The notes below the pieces were generated by a model that made no database searches, was not told the DNA's origin, and saw nothing but the letters and a program-made list of their open reading frames with translations. Below, in pieces: positions 33,266-44,599 of a stretch of 64,000 bases of DNA (position 1 is its first letter; the number at the start of each line of letters is the position of its first letter). The position numbers and the translations under genes are program-made. Source of the stretch: Pseudonocardia sp. MH-G8 (lineage in GTDB: Bacteria; Actinomycetota; Actinomycetes; Mycobacteriales; Pseudonocardiaceae); the NCBI RefSeq assembly GCF_002262885.1, contig NZ_NKYF01000025.1, forward strand, positions 62,001-126,000. The letters run 5' to 3'.

Positions 33266-34681
33266 TCAGGTCGAGCCGTTGTCGAACGCCTCGAGTGCGC
33301 GGATCTTGTTCGTCGCGTCGAGCGCCGCCACCTTGTACGCCTCGGACAACGTCGGGTAGTTGAGGACGGTGTCGACCAGGTAGTCCACGGTGCCCCCGCA
33401 GCCCATGATCGCCTGCCCGATGTGCACGAGGTCGGTGGCGCCGGTGCCGAAGACGTGCACGCCCAGCAGCGTGCGGTCATCGGTGGAGACCAGGAGCTTG
33501 AGCATCCCGTAGGAGTCGCCGACGATCGCGCCGCGGGCGAGCTCCCGGTAGCGCGACATCCCCACCTCGTAGGGCACGGCCGCCGACGTCAGCTCGGCCT
33601 CGGTGCGGCCGCAGTAGGAGATCTCCGGCACCGTGTAGATGCCGATGGGCTGCAGCTCCTGAAGCTCGCGGGCCGGCTCGCCGAACGCGTGGTAGGCCGC
33701 GAGCCTGCCCTGGTCCATGCTGGTGGCCGCGAGCGCGGGGAAGCCGATCACGTCGCCGACGGCGAAGATGTGCGGCACCTCGGTGCGGTACTGCTTGTCC
33801 ACGGTGATGCGGCCCCGCTTGTCGGCGGCGAGCCCCGCCTTCTCCAGGTGCAGCTCCTCGGTCACACCCTGACGGCCCGCCGAGTACATCACCATGTCCG
33901 CGGCGATCCGCTTGCCGCTGGCCAGGCTCGTGACGGTGCCCTTCGGGGTGACCTCGACCCGGCCGACCTCCTCCCCGAACCGGAAGGTGACGGACTGGTC
34001 GCGCAGGTGGAACTTGAGCGACTCGATCACTTCCGGATCGCAGAAGTCCAGCATCTGCGGGCGCTTCTCGACCACGGTGACGCGCGTGCCGAGCGCCGCG
34101 AACATGGACGCGTACTCGATGCCGATCACACCCGCGCCGACCACCACCATCGAGCCGGGCACGCGCTGCATCTGCAGCACGGCGTCGGAGTCGAGCACCC
34201 GCTCGTCGTCGAACTCGACCTCCGGGGGCCGGGCCGGTTTCGTCCCGGTGGCGATCACGATGTGCTCGGCGGTGACCGTGTTGTGGTCGCCGCGCGCGTC
34301 GCCCTCGACGGTGACGGTGTGCTCGTCCTCGAAGCGGGCCGTCCCCCCGAGGAGGTCGACGTGGTTGCGCAACAGCTGGTTGCGGATCACCTCCACCTCC
34401 CGGCCGACGACGTGCTGCGTGCGTGCCAGCAGGTCGGCGATGGTGATCTCGCTCTTCACGCGGTAGCTCGCGCCGTACATGTCCCGCTGCGCGAACCCGG
34501 TGAGGTAGAGCACCGCCTCCCGCAGCGTCTTCGACGGGATCGTGCCGGTGTTGACGCAGACTCCGCCCATCATGTCGCGTCGCTCCGCGACGCAGACGCG
34601 CTTGCCCAGCTTCGCGGCCGCGATCGCCGCCTTCTGGCCCCCCGGGCCGGACCCGATCACGAGCAGGTCGTAGTCGTACAC
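33266..34681 (-). CDS. sthA: Soluble pyridine nucleotide transhydrogenase (Si-specific)
   Basis: 471 aa from ATG 34681, the expected length. FAD-binding start YDYDLLVIGSGPGGQKAAIAAAKLG, then GGVCVNTGTIPSKTLREA, in which the second redox cysteine of disulfide reductases is replaced by Thr, a defining feature of SthA. The NAD(P) motif VVVGAGVIGIEYASMFAALG and the C-terminal dimer domain are intact. It interconverts NADPH and NADH. Rv2713 (sthA) of Mycobacterium tuberculosis also lies near ideR, a similar neighbourhood. Confidence 0.95.
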   Translation of the reverse strand: MYDYDLLVIGSGPGGQKAAIAAAKLGKRVCVAERRDMMGGVCVNTGTIPSKTLREAVLYLTGFAQRDMYGASYRVKSEITIADLLARTQHVVGREVEVIRNQLLRNHVDLLGGTARFEDEHTVTVEGDARGDHNTVTAEHIVIATGTKPARPPEVEFDDERVLDSDAVLQMQRVPGSMVVVGAGVIGIEYASMFAALGTRVTVVEKRPQMLDFCDPEVIESLKFHLRDQSVTFRFGEEVGRVEVTPKGTVTSLASGKRIAADMVMYSAGRQGVTEELHLEKAGLAADKRGRITVDKQYRTEVPHIFAVGDVIGFPALAATSMDQGRLAAYHAFGEPARELQELQPIGIYTVPEISYCGRTEAELTSAAVPYEVGMSRYRELARGAIVGDSYGMLKLLVSTDDRTLLGVHVFGTGATDLVHIGQAIMGCGGTVDYLVDTVLNYPTLSEAYKVAALDATNKIRALEAFDNGST

Positions 34682-34930
34682 GCGACGGTCCTCCCCACAT
34701 CGACGGGCGACCGGACAGCCACCCGCGCACCGCGCACAAGCGTCGCGGCAGGCACGCCGCGCGGCAAGCGCGGGAGGTTAACACTCGCCGACGACATCTC
34801 GCTCCGTCCTCGCGTCCCGAGGTGCAGCCTCGTCCACCTCGGCCCGATTCCGGCCCGTTCCGCCGGCCCCGTCCACAGCCGAACGGCGGAACGGGCGCGC
34901 CGCCCGTGCTCCGCGGTCCACCCTCGCCAC

Positions 34931-36067
34931 ATGACCCGTTCCCGCCGCTCCCGCTCCTCCTCGCCCGCGCCGGACGACCAGCCCGTCGTCCGCGTCTGTG
35001 ACCAGGGTGAGCTGGTCGCGGCCATTCCCGCGATGCTCGGCTTCCACCCGCGCCACTCGCTGGTCCTGATGGCCACCGGGGGCAGCTCGGGGCGCAGGCT
35101 CGGCCTCACACTGCGGATCGATCTGCCGCCGCCCGAGATCCCGGCGTACGCGGAGCACGCCGAGGTCGTCGCGGTGTCCGCCGCCCGCGGCCTGCTCCTG
35201 GACGACCCCGTGGGCGCCGTCGCCGTCGTGCTCGCGCCCGGCACCGGGGATCCGTCGTGCCTGCCGCACCGGAGGCTCGCCGGTCTCGTCGCGCAGGCAC
35301 TGGCAGAACACGATGTCGACGTGCACACGCTGCTGTGGGCCGAGAGCACCACGGGCGGCGCGCACTGGGCTTGTTACGACGCGTGCGCCTGCCGGGGTCT
35401 GGTCCCGGATCCCGCGGTCACCGAGTTCGTGGTCGCCACGGTGGCGGAGGGCGGAGTCGTGCACGCCGATCGCGACGCGCTCGAGCGTCTGGTCGCACCC
35501 ACCGATCCCGCCGCGCTCCGGCGCCGCGAGGAGCTGCTGATCCGGGGTGACGAGGGCGGGGGCACCACCGGTGCGGCGGACGGGGGTGGCCTCGCCGTCG
35601 AGGTGACTTCCGGCGAGGCCGCGCTCGAGGCCGCTGTCGCCGACGCCGCCGCCGGCAGGCTCGCCCTGCCCGACTCGCGGGTCGTGGAGTTGGCCACCGC
35701 TCTCGCGATCCCCGCCGTGCAGCAGACCGCGCTGCAGTGGAGCGCGGGCGCCCGGGCAGCGGCCACCGAGCAGCTGTGGGCGGCGTTGACGCGCGAGACG
35801 CCCGCCCCGCAGGCGGCGGTTCCGGCCGTGCTCCTGGCGGTCTCGGCGCTGCTGCGCGGTGATGGAGCGCTGGCCAACATCGCACTCGAGCGTGCCGAGC
35901 ACGCGTGGCCGGGTCACCTGCTCTCGGGCGTGGTCCGGTCGGCAGCCGAGGCCGGGCTACGGCCGTCGGACGTGCGGGAGTGGCTGCGTGCCGGCCTGGC
36001 GCCCGAGCGCGTGCAACCGGTAGGGGCACCGCGATCGGGACGGCGCGCCCGGCGGCGGCCGGCGTGA
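34931..36067 (+). CDS. DUF4192 domain protein
   Basis: 378 aa from ATG 34931. The N-terminal region has the DUF4192 hallmark VRVCDQGELVAAIPAMLGFHPRHSLVLMATGG and later ALLRGDGALANIALERAEHAWPGHLLSGVV. The family is confined mostly to Actinomycetota and has no known activity. The C-terminus is strongly basic (RSGRRARRRPA). Convergent with galE, 47 bp apart. Confidence 0.9.
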   Translation: MTRSRRSRSSSPAPDDQPVVRVCDQGELVAAIPAMLGFHPRHSLVLMATGGSSGRRLGLTLRIDLPPPEIPAYAEHAEVVAVSAARGLLLDDPVGAVAVVLAPGTGDPSCLPHRRLAGLVAQALAEHDVDVHTLLWAESTTGGAHWACYDACACRGLVPDPAVTEFVVATVAEGGVVHADRDALERLVAPTDPAALRRREELLIRGDEGGGTTGAADGGGLAVEVTSGEAALEAAVADAAAGRLALPDSRVVELATALAIPAVQQTALQWSAGARAAATEQLWAALTRETPAPQAAVPAVLLAVSALLRGDGALANIALERAEHAWPGHLLSGVVRSAAEAGLRPSDVREWLRAGLAPERVQPVGAPRSGRRARRRPA

Positions 36068-36114
36068 GCATCCCGCGGCCCCGCGTTGTGGCCGAGCAGG
36101 CGCGGGCGGTCCGG

Positions 36115-37074
36115 TCAGCGCGTCCGGCTCCGCGCGAACTGCCAGGCGTCGCCCACGATCGTGGCGAGGTCGGTGCGTCGCGGGCGCCAACCCAGCTCGG
36201 CCTGCGCGGCCTCGCTCGAGGCGATCAACACCGCCGGGTCGCCGGCGCGGCGCGGCGCGGAGTGGGCGGGGATCGGGTGCCCGGTCACCTCCCGGCAGGC
36301 CTCCACCACCTGGCGCACCGAGAAGCCGGTGCCGGAGCCGAGGTTGTAGATGGCGTGCCGGCCGGCGCGGGCGTGTTCGAGAGCCAGCAGGTGGGCGTCG
36401 GCGAGGTCGTCCACGTGGATGTAGTCGCGCACGCAGGTGCCGTCCGCGGTGGGCCAGTCCTCGCCGTACACCTGCACCGCGTCCCTCGTCCCCGAGGCCA
36501 CCTGCAGCACGAGCGGGATGAGGTGGGTCTCCACTGCGTGCCGCTCGCCGAACCGGCCGTGGGCGCCCGCCACGTTGAAGTACCGCAGGCTCACCGCGGC
36601 GAGGCCGTGCGCCGCGGAGTAGGAGCTGATCGCGTGGTCGATGGCGAGCTTGCTCGCCCCGTAGGGGTTGGTGGGGCGGGTGGGGGCGTCCTCGCGGATC
36701 GGCACCTGGTCGGGCTCGCCGTAGGTGGCGGCGGTCGAGGAGAACACCAGGCGCGGGGTGGCGTGCCGGCGTACGGCCTCGAGCAGCCGCAACGTCGTCA
36801 CGACGTTGCCGTCCCAGTAGAGCTCCGGGTGCTGCACCGACTCACCGACGAGCGACTTGGCGGCGAAGTGCAGCACTCCGTCGAATCCCTCGGCGAGCAC
36901 GTCGTCGGCGGCGTCGGCGAGGTCGGCCTCCACGAAGCGGACGTCGTCGGGCACCGCGTCCTTGTGCCCCGTGGAGAGGTCGTCCAGCACGGTCACGTCG
37001 TTGCCCGCGTCCACCAGGTGTGCGGCGCACACGCTGCCGACGTAGCCGGCCCCACCGGTCACGAGCAGCTTCAC
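36115..37074 (-). CDS. galE: UDP-glucose 4-epimerase
   Basis: 319 aa from GTG 37074 with GAGGAGG upstream. Rossmann motif VTGGAGYVGSVCAAHL at residues 5-20, catalytic Ser in FSSTAATYG, and YxxxK in NPYGASKLAID. The RYFNVAGAH segment and the substrate-binding DGTCVRDYIHVDDLADAH motif are typical GalE. It interconverts UDP-glucose and UDP-galactose for wall arabinogalactan and galactose use. Located 115 bp downstream of ideR on the same strand, separated by a terminator hairpin. Confidence 0.95.
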   Translation of the reverse strand: MKLLVTGGAGYVGSVCAAHLVDAGNDVTVLDDLSTGHKDAVPDDVRFVEADLADAADDVLAEGFDGVLHFAAKSLVGESVQHPELYWDGNVVTTLRLLEAVRRHATPRLVFSSTAATYGEPDQVPIREDAPTRPTNPYGASKLAIDHAISSYSAAHGLAAVSLRYFNVAGAHGRFGERHAVETHLIPLVLQVASGTRDAVQVYGEDWPTADGTCVRDYIHVDDLADAHLLALEHARAGRHAIYNLGSGTGFSVRQVVEACREVTGHPIPAHSAPRRAGDPAVLIASSEAAQAELGWRPRRTDLATIVGDAWQFARSRTR

Positions 37075-37143
37075 TGCAGACCTCCTCGAGGAAAGGCGCG
37101 CGGCGACCGGTCCCCGCACGTCGGCGCGGCCCACCGTCTCACG

Positions 37144-37177
37144 CCGCGCCTCCCCATCCGGAGAGGGGGAGGCGCGG
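37144..37177 (-). terminator. Terminator downstream of ideR
   Basis: CCGCGCCTCCCC (37144-37155) pairs perfectly with 37166-37177 across a 10-nt loop, 11 bp after the ideR stop. It separates ideR from galE transcription. Confidence 0.85.
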
Positions 37178-37188
37178 TCGCGGTGGAA

Positions 37189-37911
37189 TCAGCGGGCGCG
37201 CACCAGCACAGCGTGCGCGATCAGCGGCGCCACCGAGGAGGCGCCGCCGTTGCAGGCCACCGGCACGGCGTCACCGAAGCGGGAGATGGAGTCCACCTCC
37301 ACGTCGTGGCCCGGGACGATGCCGGCGTCCTTGAGCTCGGCCATCAGCTCGGCGTCCATCTGCACGTGCTCGGCGATGCGACGCACCTCTACCCGGCCGC
37401 CGCCGCGGCGCGCGAACTCGTCCAGCCGCTGCAGCCCGACCTCCAGCACCGGCGGCACCGAGCTCGACGGCGCCGTGGCCGGATCCTGGGTGGTCGCGAG
37501 CTCCTCCAGACCCGGGATCGGATTGCCGTACGGCGACGTCGTCGGGTTGTCGAGCAGGCGCACGAGCTTGCGCTCCACGGCCTCGCTCATCACGTGCTCC
37601 CAGCGGCAGGCCTCGGCGTGCACGAACTCCCACTCGAGCCCGATCACGTCGATGAGCAGGCGCTCGGCGAGACGGTGCTTGCGCATCACCGACACGGCGC
37701 GGGACCGGCCGGTGGGGGTGAGCTCCAGGTGGCGGTCGCCTGCCACCACCACGAGCCCGTCGCGTTCCATGCGGGCCACGGTCTGGCTCACGGTGGGCCC
37801 GCTCTGGCCGAGGCGCTCCGCGATCCGGGCGCGCAGCGGGACGACGCCCTCCTCCTCCAACTCGTAGATCGTACGGAGGTACATTTCCGTGGTATCGATG
37901 AGCTCGTTCAC
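37189..37911 (-). CDS. ideR: Iron-dependent repressor IdeR (DtxR family)
   Basis: 240 aa from GTG 37911. The N-terminus NELIDTTEMYLRTIYELEEEG and helix-turn-helix ERLGQSGPTVSQTVARMERDGLV are nearly identical to M. tuberculosis IdeR. Metal-site residues are present in RKHRLAERLLIDVIGLEWEFVHAEACRWEHVMSEAVERKL (including the Cys, His and Glu ligands), and a C-terminal SH3-like domain follows. Iron-loaded IdeR represses iron uptake and activates storage genes. The nearby IdeR-like site at 50932 is tentative. Confidence 0.96.
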   Translation of the reverse strand: MNELIDTTEMYLRTIYELEEEGVVPLRARIAERLGQSGPTVSQTVARMERDGLVVVAGDRHLELTPTGRSRAVSVMRKHRLAERLLIDVIGLEWEFVHAEACRWEHVMSEAVERKLVRLLDNPTTSPYGNPIPGLEELATTQDPATAPSSSVPPVLEVGLQRLDEFARRGGGRVEVRRIAEHVQMDAELMAELKDAGIVPGHDVEVDSISRFGDAVPVACNGGASSVAPLIAHAVLVRAR

Positions 37912-37992
37912 GCCCCCAGCCCTTCTGTCAAGGCTCCATCCTATCGGTGCGACGGCTCGCCGACTCCCCGCCATCCCGGGCAGGATGGCGCG

Positions 37993-38868
37993 GTGGTCGC
38001 ACTGATGGATCCCCTGATCGCCCCGACAGTCCTCGCGCAGCTGCTCGACGCCGCCGATCCCGCGCGGCGGCCGGTCGTGCTCGACGTCCGCTGGCGGCTC
38101 ACCGGACCACCAGCGGGGCCCGATCACGACGCGGCACACCTGCCCGGTGCGGTCTTCCTCGACATGGACACCGACCTGGCGGACCCACCCGGCCGGGCGG
38201 GTCGCCACCCGCTGCCGGGGCCTGCGCGGCTGCAGTCCGCGCTGCGGCGCGCGGGCGTGCACGACGAATCGCTCGTCGTGGTTCACGACGACGCCCAGGG
38301 CGTCCAGGCGGCTCGTGCGTGGTGGCTGCTGCGATGGGCCGGGTTCTCCGCAGGTCGCGTGGCGGTGCTCGACGGCGGCTTCCGAGGCTGGGTGGAGGCG
38401 GGCCTGCCCACCACCGCCGAACCGTCGCGACCTCGCACCGGTGACGTGACCGTCCGGCCCGGTGGCATGCCCGTGCTCGACGCCGACGAGGCGGCTGCGC
38501 TCGCGCGTGGCGGCACGCTGCTCGACGCCCGGGCGCCGGAGCGCTACCGCGGCGAGATCGAGCCGGTCGACCCGAAGGCGGGGCACATCCCGAGCGCGCG
38601 CAACCTCCCGGCCACCGACGTCCTCGGGCCCGACGGACGCTGGTTGGCGCCCGAGCCGCTCGCCGCGCGGCTCGCCGAGCTCATGGGTCCGCAGGAGGGG
38701 GAGGTCGGGGCCTACTGCGGGTCGGGGGCCACGGCCGCGGCACTGGTCCTCGCGGCCGAGCACGCAGGGCTGCGGCCCCCGGAGCGGCCGATCGGGCTGT
38801 ACGTGGGGTCGTGGTCGAACTGGTCGGCCGACCCCGAGCGGCCGGTGGCCGTCGGAGCCGCGCCGTGA
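37993..38868 (+). CDS. Two-domain rhodanese-type sulfurtransferase
   Basis: 291 aa from GTG 37993 (AGGA seven bases upstream); ATG 38005 is an alternative. Domain 1 (about residues 12-150) has VVLDVRWRLTGP and AHLPGAVFLDMD. Domain 2 (160-285) has TLLDARAPERYRGE, AGHIPSARNLP and the active-site loop YCGSGATAAAL with the persulfide-forming Cys. This is the SseA/thiosulfate sulfurtransferase type. It is divergent from ideR and 34 bp upstream of the deacetylase gene. Confidence 0.92.
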   Translation: MVALMDPLIAPTVLAQLLDAADPARRPVVLDVRWRLTGPPAGPDHDAAHLPGAVFLDMDTDLADPPGRAGRHPLPGPARLQSALRRAGVHDESLVVVHDDAQGVQAARAWWLLRWAGFSAGRVAVLDGGFRGWVEAGLPTTAEPSRPRTGDVTVRPGGMPVLDADEAAALARGGTLLDARAPERYRGEIEPVDPKAGHIPSARNLPATDVLGPDGRWLAPEPLAARLAELMGPQEGEVGAYCGSGATAAALVLAAEHAGLRPPERPIGLYVGSWSNWSADPERPVAVGAAP

Positions 38869-38902
38869 GGGCCGGATCGACCCCGACGAGGGGACGACAC
38901 GG

Positions 38903-40072
38903 ATGAGCCCGCGCGCCGCGGTCGTCTGGACCCCCGATTTCCTCTCCTACGACCTCGGGGACGACCACCCGCTCGATCCGGTCCGCCTCGACCTGACGAT
39001 GCGCCTGGCCGCCGGCCTCGGCGTGCTGGAGGGCATCGAGCCGGTGGAGCCCGAGCCGGCGTCGGACGAGGACGTGCAGCGGGCCCACGTGCCCGGCTAC
39101 CTCACCGCGGTCAAGTCCGCGCCGGAGAGCCCGTTCGACGTCGGGCACGGCCTCGGCACCGACGACAACCCGATCTTCTTCGGGATGCACGAGGCAGGTG
39201 CCCTCGTGTGCGGCGGGTCCCTGCGGGCGGCGCAGGAGATCGCCGAGGGACGCGCCGACCGCGCGGTCAACATCGCCGGCGGTCTGCACCACGCGATGCG
39301 TGACCGCGCGTCGGGCTTCTGCGTCTACAACGACTGCACGGTGGCCATCTCCTGGCTGCTCGACCACGGCTTCGACCGCATCGCCTACGTCGACGTCGAC
39401 GTGCACCACGGCGACGGCGTGCAGGCCGCGTTCTACGCCGATCCCCGAGTGCTCACGATCTCGCTGCACCAGCACCCGATGACGCTGTGGCCGGGCACCG
39501 GGTGGCCGGGGGAGTACGGCGAGGGCGAGGCCGCCGGTACCGCGGTCAACCTGCCCCTGCCGCCCGGCACCACCGATTCCGGCTGGTTGCGGGCCTTCCA
39601 CGCGGTCGTGCCGTCGCTCGTCGCGGAGTTCCGGCCGCAGATCCTCGTCACGCAGTGCGGGGTCGACAGCCACGCCGAGGACCCGCTGGCCGACCTCGGT
39701 CTGTCGGTCGACGGGCACCGCACGATCTACCGATCCCTGCGCGAGCTGGCCACCCACACCGCCGGCGGCCGCTGGCTCGCCGTCGGCGGCGGCGGCTACG
39801 GCCTGTTCCGCGTGGTTCCCCGTTCCTGGACCCACCTGATCGCCACGGTCCTCGACCGCGACGTCGAGCCGAACCGGCCGCTCCCGGCCGGCTGGGTGGC
39901 GCACACCGCAGGGCTCACCGGCCAGCAGTTGCCGATCTCGATGACCGACGGCGCCGACACCGGGTACACGCCGTGGAGCGAGGGCGCCGACCGCGTGGAC
40001 ACCGCGGTGCTGGAGACACGGCGCGCCGTGTTCCCGCTGCACGGCCTCGATCCGGACGACCCGCGGGACTGA
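38903..40072 (+). CDS. acuC: AcuC-type histone-deacetylase-family protein deacetylase
   Basis: 389 aa. Class I HDAC-like arginase/deacetylase fold: AGGLHHAMRDRASGFCVYND, then YVDVDVHHGDGVQAAFY (zinc Asp and His), and TQCGVDSHAEDPLADLGLS (second zinc Asp region), with the terminal GGGGY substrate loop. This is the AcuC branch, which removes acetyl groups from acetyl-CoA synthetase and similar enzymes. Six bases separate it from a Pat-type lysine acetyltransferase gene, so the pair forms a reversible acetylation switch. Confidence 0.92.
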   Translation: MSPRAAVVWTPDFLSYDLGDDHPLDPVRLDLTMRLAAGLGVLEGIEPVEPEPASDEDVQRAHVPGYLTAVKSAPESPFDVGHGLGTDDNPIFFGMHEAGALVCGGSLRAAQEIAEGRADRAVNIAGGLHHAMRDRASGFCVYNDCTVAISWLLDHGFDRIAYVDVDVHHGDGVQAAFYADPRVLTISLHQHPMTLWPGTGWPGEYGEGEAAGTAVNLPLPPGTTDSGWLRAFHAVVPSLVAEFRPQILVTQCGVDSHAEDPLADLGLSVDGHRTIYRSLRELATHTAGGRWLAVGGGGYGLFRVVPRSWTHLIATVLDRDVEPNRPLPAGWVAHTAGLTGQQLPISMTDGADTGYTPWSEGADRVDTAVLETRRAVFPLHGLDPDDPRD

Positions 40073-40078
40073 CGGGAC

Positions 40079-42898
40079 ATGACCGACATGACATCCAGCG
40101 AGCCCACGACCGGCCCCACCCCACCGGCCGATGCCGCCACCGACTACCCGCGGCACTGGGAGGCCGACGTGGTGGCGTCGGACGGGGGCATCGTGCACCT
40201 GCGCCCGATCCTGCCCGGCGACGCCGACGCGCTGCTGCGGTTCCACGCGAGCCTCTCCGACCGCACCCGCTACCTGCGCTACTTCGGTCCGTACCCGCGG
40301 ATGTCGCCACGCGACCTGGAGCGCTTCACCCACGTCGACCACCGCAAGCGGGTGGGTTTCATCTGCCTCCTCGGCGACGAGATCCTCGCCGTGGGCCGCT
40401 ACGAAGGCCTGCCGGGCGGTTCCGGTGACGGGCCGGCGGGGGTCGAGTCGGCCGAGGTCGCGTTCGTGGCCCGGGACGACCACCAGGGCCGTGGGCTCGG
40501 CTCGATCCTGCTCGAACACCTCGCGGCCGCCGCCCGGGAGAACGGCCTGCGCCGGTTCGAGGCCGAGGTGCTGGTCGAGAACCACCAGATGGTGCGGGTC
40601 TTCCGGGAGGCGGGTTACCAGGTCAGCAGGGCCTTCTCCGAAGGGGTGCTGCACCTGGAGTTCGACATCGACCCCACCGAGCGCTCGCTCGCCGTGCGCG
40701 ACGCGCGCGAGCAGCGGGCCGAGGCGCGCAGCGTGCACAACGTGCTGCACCCGGCGTCGGTCGCCGTCATCGGGGCGTCCACCGACCCGTCGAAGATCGG
40801 GCACGCCGTGCTGGCCAACCTCCTGCGCAGCAACTTCACCGGCCCGGTCTTCCCGGTGAACCCCGATGCGCGGTCGGTGCGCGGCGTGCGCGCCTACGCC
40901 TCGGTCACCGACATCCCCGACGAGGTCGACCTCGCCGTGGTCGCCGTACCCGCCGCCGGCATCGACGAGGTCATGGATTCCTGCCTCGCCAAGGGGGTCA
41001 AGGCGCTCGTAGTGGTGAGCGCCGGGTTCGCCGACGCGGGTGGCAGCGGGGTCGTCGCCGAACGGCGCCTGGTCGCCGAGGCGCGGGCGCACGGCATGCG
41101 CGTGATCGGCCCCAACGCGCTCGGCGTCGCCAACACCGATCCCGACGTCCGGCTCAACGCCACGCTGGCCCCCGACGTCCCCGGGGTGGGGCGCGTCGGG
41201 TTCTTCTCGCAGTCCGGAGCGCTCGGCATCGCCATCCTCGCCACCGCGAAGGACCGCGGGCTGGGGCTGTCGACGTTCGTCTCGGCCGGCAACCGCGCCG
41301 ATCTGTCCGGCAATGACCTGCTGCAGTACTGGCAGACCGACCCCGCCACCGACGTCGTCCTGCTGTACCTGGAGACGTTCGGCAACCCGCGCAAGTTCGC
41401 CCGGCTCGCCCGCAGGCTGGCCCGCACCAAGCCGATCGTGGCGGTGAAGAGCGGCCGGCACTCCGGGCCCACCCCCGCGCTCGCGGCCAGCGCGGCGCCG
41501 ATCGACGAGGCCAGCGTGCGCGCCCTGTTCGAGCAGGCGGGGGTGATCCGGGTCGAGACGCTCTCGCAGCTGTTCGACACCGCGCTCCTGCTCGCCTACC
41601 AGCCGTTGCCGGCCGGTCCGCGGGTCGCGGTCGTGGGCAACTCCAGCGCCCTGGGCGTGCTGGTCGCCGACGCCCTGCTCGACGAGGGCCTGGAACTGCA
41701 CGGGCCGCCGGTCGACGTGGGCACGGCGGCACCTCCGGAGGAGTTCGCCGCGGCCGTCGCCCGCGCCATCGGAGCCGCGCCGGGTGGCCACGGCGCCGCG
41801 GGTGCGGAGGGTGCAACAGGCGCCGGCCCGGAGCGCGGCGAGGCGTCCGACGGCGATCCCGACGGCGGTCCCGACGGCGGGGCCGATGCCCTCATCGCCG
41901 TCTTCGTCCCGCCCGTCGCCACTCCCGGCGCCGCGTACGCGCGGGCGCTGCGCGAGGCGGTGGCCGGGGCCGACACGCCGGTGATCGCGGTGTTCCTCGC
42001 CGTCGAGGGCGTGCCGTCCGAGCTGTCGGTCGCGCGGGAGGACGGGTCGCCGGGTCCGGGATCGGTGCCCAGCTACCCGAGCCCGGAGCGTGCGGCGGCG
42101 GCGCTCGCACGGGTCAGCCGCTACGCGCGGTGGCGATCGCTCCCGGTCGGGCAGTTCGACACCCCGGGCGGGGTCGACACCGAGCGTGCGCGTTCCCTCG
42201 TCGCGCGCCTGGGCGCCGACGAGGCGCGCCGGCTCACCGACGACGAGGCGGTGGAGCTGCTCGCCTGCTACGGCATCCCGGTCACCGAGTTCCGGCTGGT
42301 GTCCGGTGTCGAGGATGCGGTGGCGGCGGCCGACGAACTCGGTTACCCGGTGGCGCTCAAGGCGGTCGGGGACCGGTGGCGGCACCGCACCGACCTGGTC
42401 GGCGTCCGGCTCGACCTCGGCGCCGCCGGCGCCGTCCGGCGCGCCTACGGCGACCTCACCCGGCTCACCGGCGAGTCCCAGCTGTACGTGCAGCGGATGG
42501 CGCCCAAGGGTGTCTCCTGCGTGCTGGAGATCGTGGAGGACCCGTCGTTCGGCTCGCTGCTGTCGTTCGGGCTGTCCGGGATGGCCACCGAGCTCCTCGG
42601 GGACCGCGCGTTCCGCGTGGTCCCGGTGTCCGACCAGGACGCCGCGGCGCTCGTGCGCGCGCCCCGCGCCGCGCCGTTGCTGGCCGGCTACCGCGGCACC
42701 GAGCCGGTCGACCTGGCCGCGTGCGAAGACCTGGTGCTGCGCGTGGGGCGCATCGCCGAGGATCTGCCGGAGGTGCGCGCGCTCAGCCTCGACCCGGTCC
42801 TCACCTCACCAGAGGGCGCCTACGTCACGGGCGCGCGCGTCGTGCTGGGCCCACCCCCCACCCGCAGGGAGCGAGGCGGCCCTCGCCGCCTGCGCTGA
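40079..42898 (+). CDS. Pat-type protein lysine acetyltransferase (GNAT fused to acyl-CoA synthetase-like domain)
   Basis: 939 aa. Domain order: GNAT acetyltransferase first (residues about 25-205, with VAFVARDDHQGRGLGSILLEHL as the acetyl-CoA motif), then a CoA-binding domain (SVAVIGASTDPSKIGHAVL), succinyl-CoA-ligase-like domains (GFFSQSGALGIAIL) and an ATP-grasp region at the C-terminus. This reversed order relative to enterobacterial Pat is known for Streptomyces Pat proteins. A low-complexity Gly/Ala/Asp linker lies near residues 565-600. It probably acetylates acyl-CoA synthetases, opposed by the AcuC-type enzyme encoded just upstream. Confidence 0.9.
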   Translation: MTDMTSSEPTTGPTPPADAATDYPRHWEADVVASDGGIVHLRPILPGDADALLRFHASLSDRTRYLRYFGPYPRMSPRDLERFTHVDHRKRVGFICLLGDEILAVGRYEGLPGGSGDGPAGVESAEVAFVARDDHQGRGLGSILLEHLAAAARENGLRRFEAEVLVENHQMVRVFREAGYQVSRAFSEGVLHLEFDIDPTERSLAVRDAREQRAEARSVHNVLHPASVAVIGASTDPSKIGHAVLANLLRSNFTGPVFPVNPDARSVRGVRAYASVTDIPDEVDLAVVAVPAAGIDEVMDSCLAKGVKALVVVSAGFADAGGSGVVAERRLVAEARAHGMRVIGPNALGVANTDPDVRLNATLAPDVPGVGRVGFFSQSGALGIAILATAKDRGLGLSTFVSAGNRADLSGNDLLQYWQTDPATDVVLLYLETFGNPRKFARLARRLARTKPIVAVKSGRHSGPTPALAASAAPIDEASVRALFEQAGVIRVETLSQLFDTALLLAYQPLPAGPRVAVVGNSSALGVLVADALLDEGLELHGPPVDVGTAAPPEEFAAAVARAIGAAPGGHGAAGAEGATGAGPERGEASDGDPDGGPDGGADALIAVFVPPVATPGAAYARALREAVAGADTPVIAVFLAVEGVPSELSVAREDGSPGPGSVPSYPSPERAAAALARVSRYARWRSLPVGQFDTPGGVDTERARSLVARLGADEARRLTDDEAVELLACYGIPVTEFRLVSGVEDAVAAADELGYPVALKAVGDRWRHRTDLVGVRLDLGAAGAVRRAYGDLTRLTGESQLYVQRMAPKGVSCVLEIVEDPSFGSLLSFGLSGMATELLGDRAFRVVPVSDQDAAALVRAPRAAPLLAGYRGTEPVDLAACEDLVLRVGRIAEDLPEVRALSLDPVLTSPEGAYVTGARVVLGPPPTRRERGGPRRLR

Positions 42899-42922
42899 CG
42901 CCCCACCTTCTGATGGGCGAGG

Positions 42923-44572
<1,650 letters not shown>

Positions 44573-44599
44573 CGGAGAAACCTAACCCGGGGGAGTTTG

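Noticed and set aside
44573..44590. IdeR half-box (TTAGGTT) next to the iron-sulfur fumarase start
   Set aside because: Only seven bases on one side match and there is no second half.
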